Source of the DNA: JAMXLO01 sp963799415
GTDB taxonomy: Bacteria > Pseudomonadota > Alphaproteobacteria > Acetobacterales > Acetobacteraceae
NCBI GenBank assembly: GCA_963799415.1
Contig: CAWCXI010000020.1
Coordinates: forward strand, 1-64,000
Direction: 5' to 3'
Length of the DNA: 64,000 nt
Of this stretch, positions 55,011-62,970 are shown piece by piece (within the stretch, counting starts at the first letter, position 1; each line of letters opens with the position of its first letter). Both the position numbers and the translations under genes were made by a program. The notes below the pieces were generated by a model, which was given only the letters and a program-made list of their open reading frames with translations, had not been told where the DNA came from and made no database searches.

Positions 55011-56067
55011 GATGCCGTCGTCGCAGGATCTCCGGCGCGACCTTCTGCATGAACAGCGTCAGGCTCTGCGCCACATCGTCGTAGGACATCGGCCCGAGCC
55101 GGAACTGCATGATTACGCCGCCGACGCCGATGGCATCCACCTGCGCCAGCTTCTCCGCCACCGTCGCCGGCGAGCCGTAGATCAGCGAGTGCTCGATCAC
55201 CGTGCGCGCCGCGGGAGCCGCGCCGGGCGCCGGCATCGGCACGATCGACACGCCCTGCTCCTCATAGACGCGCTTGCGCATCGCCGCGCGATGTTCGTGC
55301 ATCGCTTCGAACGCCGGGATGGCGATGCGTTCCGCCTCGGCGTCGGTCTCGGCGACGAACACGTTGCGCCACACCCAGCACTGCTCGACGTTGCGTGCAA
55401 CGGCCGCGTCGTCCATGCCCTGCTCGCGCAGCGTGCGGCGATAGAGGTCCATGCGGTGGCGGGTCACCTCGTTCGACTGCACGTTCATCATGAACGGCCG
55501 GCCTTGTCGCGCGATGTGCAGCATCCCCTCCTCGCTGGAGGCGGAGCGGATCACGTAGGGATGCGGCTGGTGTAGGGCAGCGGCCGCAGCATCGGCACCT
55601 TGATGTCCCAGAACCTGCCGTGGTGCTCGAACTTCTCGCCGCGCCAGGCCTGGAACATGATGGCTTCGGCTTCTTCGAAGCGCGCCTGCGCCTCGGTGTG
55701 GTCGAGGCCATAGCCCTGGTAGTCGTAGATGTTGTAGGCGGTGCCACGGCCCAGCCCGACGATCAGCCGCCCCTTGCTGATGTTGTCGATCAGCGCGAGT
55801 CTGTTCCGCCATGCGGATCGGATGATGCAGCGACATCTGCGCCACGGCGAAACCGATCTTCGCCCGCTGCGTCGCAACGGCCAGCGCCGCGGCGAAGCTC
55901 ACCGGATCGACATAGGCGCAGATGCCGTCGAAATGATGCTCGGCCAGCCAGATCACGTCGAAGCCCAGCTCGTCGGTAAGCCGCGCCTCGCGCAGGGTCT
56001 CGTCGATCACCTGCCCGTCGTGCGCGGGATCACGGCTCTCCGGAAACAGGAAGTTGCTGAACTTCAA
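54937..56067 (-). CDS. LLM class flavin-dependent oxidoreductase (two frameshifts)
   Basis: This TIM-barrel flavin monooxygenase of about 370 residues begins MKFSNFLFPESRDPAHDGQV. The frame shifts near 55805 (an extra A) to NISKGRLIVGLGRGTAYNIY and returns near 55560 (a missing C) to YVIRSASSEEGMLHIA, so two indels cancel out. FDVIWLAEHHFDGICAYVDPV and the GLGRG segment are typical of bacterial luciferase-like monooxygenases. The natural C-terminus is probably near EILRRRH at about 55020; the reading to 54937 overlaps the monooxygenase end. It is transcribed away from the NHL gene at 56170, with a shared upstream region of about 100 bases. Confidence 0.8.
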   Translation of the reverse strand: MKFSNFLFPESRDPAHDGQVIDETLREARLTDELGFDVIWLAEHHFDGICAYVDPVSFAAALAVATQRAKIGFAVAQMSLHHPIRMAEQTRADRQHQQGAADRRAGPWHRLQHLRLPGLWPRPHRGAGALRRSRSHHVPGLARREVRAPRQVLGHQGADAAAAALHQPHPYVIRSASSEEGMLHIARQGRPFMMNVQSNEVTRHRMDLYRRTLREQGMDDAAVARNVEQCWVWRNVFVAETDAEAERIAIPAFEAMHEHRAAMRKRVYEEQGVSIVPMPAPGAAPAARTVIEHSLIYGSPATVAEKLAQVDAIGVGGVIMQFRLGPMSYDDVAQSLTLFMQKVAPEILRRRHRAPRTGSISAMGSSGCALPRQATC

Positions 56068-56169
56068 GCGCGGGCCTCCTGGCGTTGCGCGTGTCTTTCC
56101 ATCACTGGGGCAGCATGGTACAGACTACAAAGCTTGTCACTGGGGCGGAAAGACAGCCGGGAGGGAACC

Positions 56170-57129
56170 ATGACCATCATCGTCGGCAGTGGCGACTATC
56201 GCTACGAACAGATCGACAACTGGGCAAAGGTGCCGCCAGGCTGGTCGTTGCACGAGGTCGGCGCAGTCGGTGTCGACAGGCAGGACAACGTCTACGTGTT
56301 CAATCGCGGCGAGCATCCGATGATGGTGTTCGACAGCGAAGGCAATTTCGTGCGCGCCTGGGGCGAAGGACTGTTCCCTCGTGCGCACGGCCTGCATATG
56401 GCGCCAGATGACACGGTGTTCCTGACCGACGACGGCGACCATTCGGTGCGGCAGTGCACGCTTGACGGCAAGGTACTGCTCACGCTCGGAGCGCCTGGCA
56501 AGCCGGCGCCGTTCATGAGCGGACAGCCGTTCCATCGCTGCACGCACACCGCGCTTTCGCCGAAAGGCGAGATCTTTGTGTCCGATGGCTACGGCAATGC
56601 GCGCGTCCACAAATACGCGCCGGACGGCAAGTGGCTGATGTCGTGGGGCGAGTCCGGCACCGAGCCGGGTCAGTTCAATCTGGTGCATAACATCTCGTGC
56701 GATCCGGATGGCTGGGTCTACGTCGCGGACCGCGAGAACCATCGCATTCAGGTGTTCGACGGTAACGGCCGCTACGAAACGCAATTCAACAATCTGCACC
56801 GGCCGTGCGGCATCTTTATGCCGTACTGCACCTGCCCGATCTGCTACGTGGGTGAGCTAGGACCCGCGACCCGTACCAATCGCAACTATCCCAACCTCGG
56901 GCCTCGCATCTCCATCATCGACAACAAGGGCAACCTGCTGACGCGTATCGGCGGCCAGCATCCCGGTACTGGCCCCACGGATTACATCGGACCGCACGGT
57001 CTCTGTGCGGATTCCCGCGGCGACATCTACATCGGCGAGGTGTCGCGCACGCTGTGGCCGCAATACTGGGCGGATCAGCCAATCCCCGACGGGGTGCGTT
57101 GCCTGCGCAAACTACGCAAGATCAGTTGA
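56170..57129 (+). CDS. NHL-repeat beta-propeller protein
   Basis: The 319-residue protein is built of NHL/six-bladed propeller repeats: VGVDRQDNVYVFNRGEHPMM, GLHMAPDDTVFLTDDGDHSV, ALSPKGEIFVSDGYGNARVH, ISCDPDGWVYVADRENHRIQ and GLCADSRGDIYIGEVS. This pattern resembles the lyase domain of peptidylglycine amidating enzymes, and bacterial members are often called peptidase-like or gluconolactonase-like. A Cys-rich patch (YCTCPICYVGELG) may bind metal. GGGAGG precedes the ATG at 56170. The threonine aldolase gene follows nine bases later, so these are probably in one operon. Confidence 0.83.
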   Translation: MTIIVGSGDYRYEQIDNWAKVPPGWSLHEVGAVGVDRQDNVYVFNRGEHPMMVFDSEGNFVRAWGEGLFPRAHGLHMAPDDTVFLTDDGDHSVRQCTLDGKVLLTLGAPGKPAPFMSGQPFHRCTHTALSPKGEIFVSDGYGNARVHKYAPDGKWLMSWGESGTEPGQFNLVHNISCDPDGWVYVADRENHRIQVFDGNGRYETQFNNLHRPCGIFMPYCTCPICYVGELGPATRTNRNYPNLGPRISIIDNKGNLLTRIGGQHPGTGPTDYIGPHGLCADSRGDIYIGEVSRTLWPQYWADQPIPDGVRCLRKLRKIS

Positions 57130-57138
57130 GGCCAAGTC

Positions 57139-58207
57139 ATGTCGTATGAACCGCAGCGCTTCGACTTCTCGATACCGGTCAGCGTCAATCTGTCCTCCGA
57201 TACGCAGACCAAGCCTTCGCGCGGCATGAAGGAGGCAATGATGGAAGCGGAGGTGGGTGACGAGCAGATGGGGTCCGATCCCACCATCTGGGCGCTGTGC
57301 GATCGCAGTGCTGCGCTGCTCGGCAAGGAAGCCGCGGTGTTTCTGCCTTCTGGCACCATGTGCAACCAGGTAGCGATCGCCACACATTGCCGGCCGGGCG
57401 AAGAGATTCTCGCGCATGAGTTCCTCGCACATTTTGTCAAGCGAAGGCGGCGCGCCAGCGGCAATCGCCGGTGCGCTGATCAAGGGCCTGCAAGGCGAAC
57501 GTGGCCAGTTCACCGTTGATGCGCTGGAAGAGGCGATCCGTCCGGTATCACGTTATTCGCCGACGCAGCGCTTGGTGGAGGTGGAGCAGACTGCCAATCG
57601 CGGTGGCGGCGCGTGCTGGAGCGCCGGTGCACTCCGTGCGGTCACCGATGCCGCGCACAGGCACAGGCTCTCCACCCATATGGATGGCGCTCGGCTGATG
57701 AATGCGGCGGTGGCGTTGGGTCTGCCGGCGACCGATCTCACTGAGGGCTGTGATTCGGTGTGGTTGGATTTCACCAAGGGTCTGGCTGCACCTTTGGGTG
57801 CCGTGCTTGCCGGCTCGCGGGAGTTCATCGGCCAGGCGTGGCGATGGAAACAGCGGCTTGGCGGGTCGATGCGTCAGGGCGGCATGTGCGCCGCCGCGTG
57901 TCTTTATGCGCTGGAGCACAACATCGATCGCCTTGCCGAAGATCACACCAATGCGAAGTCACTGGCCCGCGGTATGGCGCAAATTCCCGGCATCACTGTC
58001 GAAATACCGGAGACCAATCTGGTGTTCTTCGACACCGAAGGCACCGGCATGACCTCGGACACCTTTGCCGGCAAGCTGCGCAAGGAGGGAGTTCTGGTGT
58101 CCACGTCCGGCAAGTACCGCGCGCGTGCCTGCCTGCATCTCGACGTGACAGCGGCGCATGTGGACGAGGCTTTGTCGGTGATGAAGCAGGTGGTCAACGC
58201 GGCCTGA
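57139..58207 (+). CDS. Threonine aldolase family protein (one frameshift)
   Basis: This PLP-dependent beta-elimination lyase (about 355 residues) is of the L-threonine/allo-threonine aldolase type, with NLSSDTQTKPSRGMKEAMMEA at the N-terminus, ATHCRPGEEILAHEF, LSTHMDGARLMNAAVAL (Asp for PLP) and the Schiff-base Lys in DFTKGLAAPLGAVL. One inserted C near 57427 breaks the frame between HEF and SHILSSEGGAPAA; the family motif is restored without it. The ATG at 57139 has GAGG upstream. Its stop overlaps the next ATG (TGATG at 58205). Substrate could be a 3-hydroxy amino acid other than threonine. Confidence 0.86.
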
Positions 58208-58662
58208 TGTTCACCGTGCGCTCGATCGGCACGCTGCATACCCCCTGGCGCAGCATTGCCGAGTGTCCGCGCAACGGACGGCAACCCAATCCGGCGCCGC
58301 TGTGCACGGCGGTGGTGTCGCCGGAGTTTGTTGAAGGTCTCCGCAGCATCGAGGGCTTTTCGCATTTGATCCTGCTGTACTGGATGGATCAGGCGCGCGC
58401 ACCAGAGTTGGTCTTCACACCGCCGTTCGATGCACAGCCACGTGGCGTATTCGCCACCCGCGGTCCGCGGCGGCCCAATCCGATCGGCCTGTCAGTCGTG
58501 GCATTCGAAGGTCTCGATGCACCGGATACGCTGAAGGTGCGGTATCTGGATTGCATCGACGGCACGCCGCTGATTGACATCAAGCCATATTTGAAGACCA
58601 CCGATTGCGAACCAGATTCCGATATGGGCTGGCTCGAGGCTCATGCGACGCGAGGCGGCTAG
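58207..58662 (+). CDS. TrmO-like SAM-dependent methyltransferase (TsaA family)
   Basis: The 151-residue protein belongs to the TsaA/TrmO family, a beta-barrel SAM methyltransferase that in Escherichia coli methylates the N6 of threonylcarbamoyladenosine in tRNA. It shows FTVRSIGTLHTPWRSIAECP, GFSHLILLYWMDQ, RGVFATRGPRRPNPIGLSVV (SAM site) and YLDCIDGTPLIDIKPYLKTTD. It is shorter than the two-domain E. coli TrmO and lacks the C-terminal part, which is common in the family. Its start overlaps the threonine aldolase stop, so it is translated with a catabolic-looking gene, and a small-molecule substrate is conceivable. It converges with the CoA-transferase gene. Confidence 0.85.
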   Translation: MFTVRSIGTLHTPWRSIAECPRNGRQPNPAPLCTAVVSPEFVEGLRSIEGFSHLILLYWMDQARAPELVFTPPFDAQPRGVFATRGPRRPNPIGLSVVAFEGLDAPDTLKVRYLDCIDGTPLIDIKPYLKTTDCEPDSDMGWLEAHATRGG

Positions 58663-58665
58663 CGG

Positions 58666-59850
58666 TCAGATCACACTAGCCGTACGCAGCGACTTGATTC
58701 GCGCCGTATCATAGCCAAGTTCCGTCAGGACAGCATCGGTATCCGCACCAAGCGCTGGGGCACCCTGTCGCGGCATAGCCTCTCCGGGAAGGCGGAAAGC
58801 GGGCGGCACCATGCGGAACTCGCCGGACGAATGCGCATAGGACCACACGCGATCTTCCTGCGTCACGAAGTCCGAACTGAGCGCATGCGCAATATCGTGC
58901 ACAGGTGCCGCCGGCACCGCACCGGCGAAATGCTCCAGCCAGGCAGCTGTGCTACGGGTCGACAGTGCCGCATCCAGCAGCCGAGTCAGTTCCGCACGAT
59001 TTTCCAGCCGGTCCTTGAAGCTAGCGAAGCGTGTATCGTCGGACCACTCGAGATATCCAATTTTCTCGCACAGCGCCGGCCAGAACTTCTGCTTGTTGCA
59101 CATGATGAAGATCCAACCATCCGCCGTACGATAGAGCTGGCTGGGCGTCAGCGAAGGATGCGCACCGCGCGGTTCACGACCCTGGGCATGGCCGCCATTC
59201 AGGAACCATGCAGCCAGGTAATTGAGATTTGCCAATGCCGTGTCGAACAGACTGACATCGACGTCGCGCCCCACACCTGTCGCGCGCGCCGACACGATGC
59301 CGCCGAGCAGCGCCATCGCCGCATAAACGCCTGCCATCATGTCCACGATGGATAACCCGAACCGCGCCGGCGTCTGATCGGGTTCCCCGGTCAGCGACAG
59401 ATAACCGGCTTCCGCCTGCATCAGATAGTCGTAGCCAGGCCACGACGCGCGGATGCCCTCGCGGCCATATGCGGACAGATGCGCGCACACGATGCGTGTA
59501 TTGGCAGACTTCAACTGATCATACGTCACGCCGAGCCGCGGTGGCTGGTCGCCGCGCAGATTGTCGAGCACCGCGTCTGCCGTCGCTGCAAGATCGCATA
59601 GCACGCGCTGTCCCTCAGGCGCGCGCAGATTTAAGGTGATAGAACGCTTGTTGCGGTTGAACGCCTGGAAGAAATGGCTGTCATTCGCGCCCAGGAAGAA
59701 TGGTCCGACCGACCGGCTGACGTCGCCGCCCTCAGCCGGGTTCTCGATCTTGATCACCTCAGCTCCCATGTCGGCAAGCTGCATAGAGCCGAACGGTCCG
59801 GCGCCGTACTGCTCCACCGCGAGGATACGGACGCCAGTGAGCGGCAACAT
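58666..59850 (-). CDS. CaiB/BaiF family CoA-transferase
   Basis: This 394-residue class III CoA-transferase would move CoA between acyl groups through an aspartyl-CoA intermediate. LTGVRILAVEQYGAGPFGSMQLADMGAEVIKIE opens the fold and VDMMAGVYAAMALLGGIVSAR contains the catalytic Asp near residue 170. LTPSQLYRTADGWIFIMCNKQKFW and QAFNRNKRSITLNLR are family segments. ATG at 59850 overlaps the upstream dehydrogenase stop (TGATG), so the two are coupled. The substrate acid is unknown; dicarboxylic or hydroxy acids are common for this family. Confidence 0.9.
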   Translation of the reverse strand: MLPLTGVRILAVEQYGAGPFGSMQLADMGAEVIKIENPAEGGDVSRSVGPFFLGANDSHFFQAFNRNKRSITLNLRAPEGQRVLCDLAATADAVLDNLRGDQPPRLGVTYDQLKSANTRIVCAHLSAYGREGIRASWPGYDYLMQAEAGYLSLTGEPDQTPARFGLSIVDMMAGVYAAMALLGGIVSARATGVGRDVDVSLFDTALANLNYLAAWFLNGGHAQGREPRGAHPSLTPSQLYRTADGWIFIMCNKQKFWPALCEKIGYLEWSDDTRFASFKDRLENRAELTRLLDAALSTRSTAAWLEHFAGAVPAAPVHDIAHALSSDFVTQEDRVWSYAHSSGEFRMVPPAFRLPGEAMPRQGAPALGADTDAVLTELGYDTARIKSLRTASVI

Positions 59851-60986
59851 CACGCAGGATTCCGCGCAACGAGCTGACGGGCTATGATGATGCGCTGGAG
59901 TTCGTTGGTGCCCTCGCCGATCACCAGCAACGGTGCGTCGCGATACAGCCGCTCCACGGGAAACTCGGTGGAATAGCCGTAGCCACCATGCACGCGCATC
60001 GCCTCAGTGGCGTTCTCCAACGCCGTTTCGGTAGCAAACAGCTTTGCCATGCCGGCCTCCATGTCGCAGCGGTCACCTCGATCATACAACTCGGCGGCGC
60101 GTCGTACCAACAAGCGCGAGGCTTCAGTGCGTGTAGCCATGTCAGCCAGCTTCAACTGTATCGCCTGATGCTGCGCGATGGGCACTCCGAACGTCCTGCG
60201 CAACTGCGCGTAACGCAGGGACTTGTCCAATGCCGCCTGCGCGATGCCGACGCCGCGCGCCGCCACATTGATGCGTCCAAGCTCCAGGCCGGACAGCGCA
60301 TGCTGCAATCCACGACCTTCGACGCCACCGATCAGGCGATCCACCGGGACGCGATAATCCTGAAACACCAGCTCTGCACTGTCGATTCCCTTATAGCCGA
60401 GTTTCTCCAGCTTGCGACTAACGGTGAAGCCGGCGCCTTTCTCAGCCAGCAGCATGCTCATGCCACGATGGCGCGGCTCTGCAGCCAGGTCGGTCTTCAC
60501 CAGCAGCGCAAAGCATGAGCCGTGAATCCCGTTGCTGATCCACGTCTTGGTGCCGTTCACGACGTACGCATCGCCGTCACGTCGTGCGGTGACCCGGATA
60601 GCCTGCAGATCGGTGCCACAATCTGGCTCGGTCAGCGCCAGCCCGCCGCGCAGTTCACCCGAGGCAAAGCGTGGCAGGAACGTCTTCTTCTGTGCCTCGG
60701 TGCCGTTGCGCTGCACGATCGCCGACATGATCAGGTGCGAGTTGAAGATGCCCGTCAGCGACATCCACACGCGCGCGATCCGCTCGACGATGTCCGCATA
60801 GGTGGCGCATGGCAGCCCGAGACCTCCATACTCCGTGGCAATCGTGGCGCCGAACAGGCCAAGTTCGCGCATGCGCCCGACGATCGTCTCGGGATAGATG
60901 TCATCGTGCTCCAGCCCGTGCACATACGGCGCCACGTCGCGCGCGAGGAAGGCGCCGATCGTGTCGAGGATCATGGTGTCTGTCAT
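59850..60986 (-). CDS. Acyl-CoA dehydrogenase family protein
   Basis: This 378-residue flavoenzyme has the full acyl-CoA dehydrogenase pattern: GLFGATIATEYGGLGLP, LALTEPDCGTDLQAIRVTA (FAD contact), WISNGIHGSCFALLVKTD, LGRINVAARGVGIAQAALD, and RVHGGYGYSTEFPVERLYRD with the catalytic Glu in GEGTNELQRIIIARQL. It is of the glutaryl/isovaleryl/short-chain class, not assigned to one substrate. The start is uncertain between ATG codons at 60986 and 60974; no strong ribosome-binding site is seen. It is coupled to the CaiB-type gene downstream and is divergent from the MaoC gene with 46 bases between starts. Confidence 0.9.
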   Translation of the reverse strand: MTDTMILDTIGAFLARDVAPYVHGLEHDDIYPETIVGRMRELGLFGATIATEYGGLGLPCATYADIVERIARVWMSLTGIFNSHLIMSAIVQRNGTEAQKKTFLPRFASGELRGGLALTEPDCGTDLQAIRVTARRDGDAYVVNGTKTWISNGIHGSCFALLVKTDLAAEPRHRGMSMLLAEKGAGFTVSRKLEKLGYKGIDSAELVFQDYRVPVDRLIGGVEGRGLQHALSGLELGRINVAARGVGIAQAALDKSLRYAQLRRTFGVPIAQHQAIQLKLADMATRTEASRLLVRRAAELYDRGDRCDMEAGMAKLFATETALENATEAMRVHGGYGYSTEFPVERLYRDAPLLVIGEGTNELQRIIIARQLVARNPA

Positions 60987-61032
60987 GCTATCAGTATGCG
61001 GCTCCAGGCTTGGCCGGACAACGGAGGGTCCC

Positions 61033-62005
61033 ATGTTCAGCGCCTATCACCGTGTCGGCGAAAACCGGTTTCAACAGCGCATCGGCCTTGACTTCGAGGA
61101 TTTCGTGATCGGACAGCGTTTTCGCCATCGCCCGGGCGTGACACTGTCACAGCAGGACAATGCCGATGAGGCGCTGGATACACTGAACGGCGCGATGCTG
61201 CATTACGACGCGCACTATGCCGCCGCGACCGCATGGCGGCGTCCGCTGATGGTCAGCACACTCACGCTGCAGCGGCTGATCGGCATGACCAGCAAGACCT
61301 ACGGCAGACGGCGCGCGATCCTCGGCTTCGATGACATCACGATGAACGGACCGCTGTTCGGCGGCGATACACTCTATGCCGAGTTCGAGATACTCGACCT
61401 TGATGCGGCTGGCACGGTCAGCACGCTGATTCGCGGCCACAAGGCCGACGGGACTGAGGTCGCGCGTATCAAATGCCGCATGGCGATCGACCGCCGCGAA
61501 GCGGACGCGGCCGAGGTGCAGGAGGAGCGCTTCGCCGCGTATCATATGGCGGACGACGGCGCACTGGTCGAACAGGTTGGCCTGTGGTTCGAGGACTGCG
61601 TTGCCGGCGAGACCTTCGTCCACGCGCCATGTCGAACCTTTCATCGCGAAGAGTTGCTGATGCACGCTTGGCGTTCGCTCGACCTGACACCGCAGACGCA
61701 GGTGCCGGAGACCTTCGTCGTCGCGGTCGCGACTGCCCTCACCACACGTACCTTCGGCCGCGTCGTGGCCAATCTGGGTTGGCACGATGTCCAGCTTCCG
61801 ACGCCGGTTTCGGTCGGCGATACGATCGAGGCGGAATTCGACGATCCTGGAAACCCGGGAATCCCGCTCGCGACCAGGTGAAGGCATAATCTCGGTTGTC
61901 ACACGCGCGCGGAATCAGCACGGCGTCGAGGTGCTGTCCTATCGCCGCAGCTTGCTGGTGTACCGTCGTGGTGCCAGCGCACCCTATGCGCAGGCTGGAT
62001 ACTGA
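61033..62005 (+). CDS. MaoC-like dehydratase domain protein (one frameshift)
   Basis: This double-hotdog-type protein (about 323 residues) resembles (R)-specific enoyl-CoA hydratases of the MaoC family: GLDFEDFVIGQRFRHRPGVT and ETFVHAPCRTFHREELLMHA open the two hotdog halves. The frame breaks near 61840 at GGAATTCGACG, where one T too many separates IEAE from STILETRESRSRPGEGI; the remaining 50 residues end RRSLLVYRRGAS. GGAGGG lies just before the ATG at 61033. With the dehydrogenase and CoA-transferase it would hydrate an enoyl-CoA, a beta-oxidation-like step. Its stop is five bases from the convergent aldolase stop. Confidence 0.84.
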
Positions 62006-62010
62006 GCGCG

Positions 62011-62959
62011 CTACGCGGGCAGCGTGCGCTTCTGGTGCGCGCGGCCAATTCGTGCAGTTTCCGGATCGTGGCCGGCAATGACCCTCACGCCCTCGTCTAA
62101 TCGTGCGGCGATGTTACCCGGCGAGCAGCCTTCCAGAAACGCGATACCATTGCGACGACATGCGCCGAACACGCGTTTCCTTGCCTCCGCCATCTCCGGC
62201 GGATAGGGGTCGCGCTGCAGCGTGGTGTAGCCGAGCGACAAGCCCAGGTCGCCAGGCCCCAGCTCGGCAAAGCCTAGCCCCGGGACGGCACAGATCGCCT
62301 CGCAATTTGCAATGCCCTCGGGGCTTTCCAGCTTCACACCTAGCAGCAACTCGCCTCCGGGGTTCAGCGGCCAAGGCTCACAACGCTGCATATACTCCTG
62401 TTGTGATACGCCCCATATTGCCGCAGCGGTTGAACTCGGACCCACGGCCGCGCGTGCCGATGCCAAGCCGGTCGCCGCCACCGCGCGGCGGACGCACGGC
62501 GCCATGCATGCGCTGAACCGGTGACGGAATGGCAGGATCCACGCCGGCAGCATGATGCGGATATCGGCATGACTCGATGAATGCCCGCACGGCATCGGCA
62601 GTCTCCGCCTGGCACAGCAGAATGCCGTGCGCGCCACGCCCGAGGATCTGCCGGAACTGCCAAGCGTTGAACCGCACGTTCGCTTCGTCGGTGCCGTTCA
62701 CCGGCGCCTCGACGATGACGGTTGGCGTGCGATGGCCGGAGCGCGTCGGGCCAGCATCGACCATGCTACGCAGATACTCGGCCAACCCCGCCATGTCGAA
62801 GGAACCATGCTCCATGCCGACATTCATGTAGTCGGCCCACGTGCCCGCATCGTCGCGGCCCTGCGCGTAAGTCAGCACATGACCGGAATGCGGGCCGTCG
62901 TAGTAGATCGCCTGTCCCTGTGACAGCAGCTCGATTGCCCGGTTGATGCGATCGGCCAT
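62011..62959 (-). CDS. HpcH/HpaI aldolase/citrate lyase family protein (one frameshift)
   Basis: The product of about 315 residues is a class II aldolase of the HpcH/HpaI type, cleaving 2-keto-3-deoxy acids or a related C-C bond. FNAWQFRQILGRGAHGILLCQ is in the first part; after a frame break near 62485 the second part gives GVKLESPEGIANCEAICAVP (metal-site Glu) and ELGPGDLGLSLGY (metal-site Asp). Segments on both sides match the family. Its ATG at 62959 is 11 bases after the amidohydrolase stop, so both belong to one minus-strand operon. Related proteins act in aromatic and uronic acid breakdown. Confidence 0.82.
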
Positions 62960-62970
62960 ACCGTTTCCCT

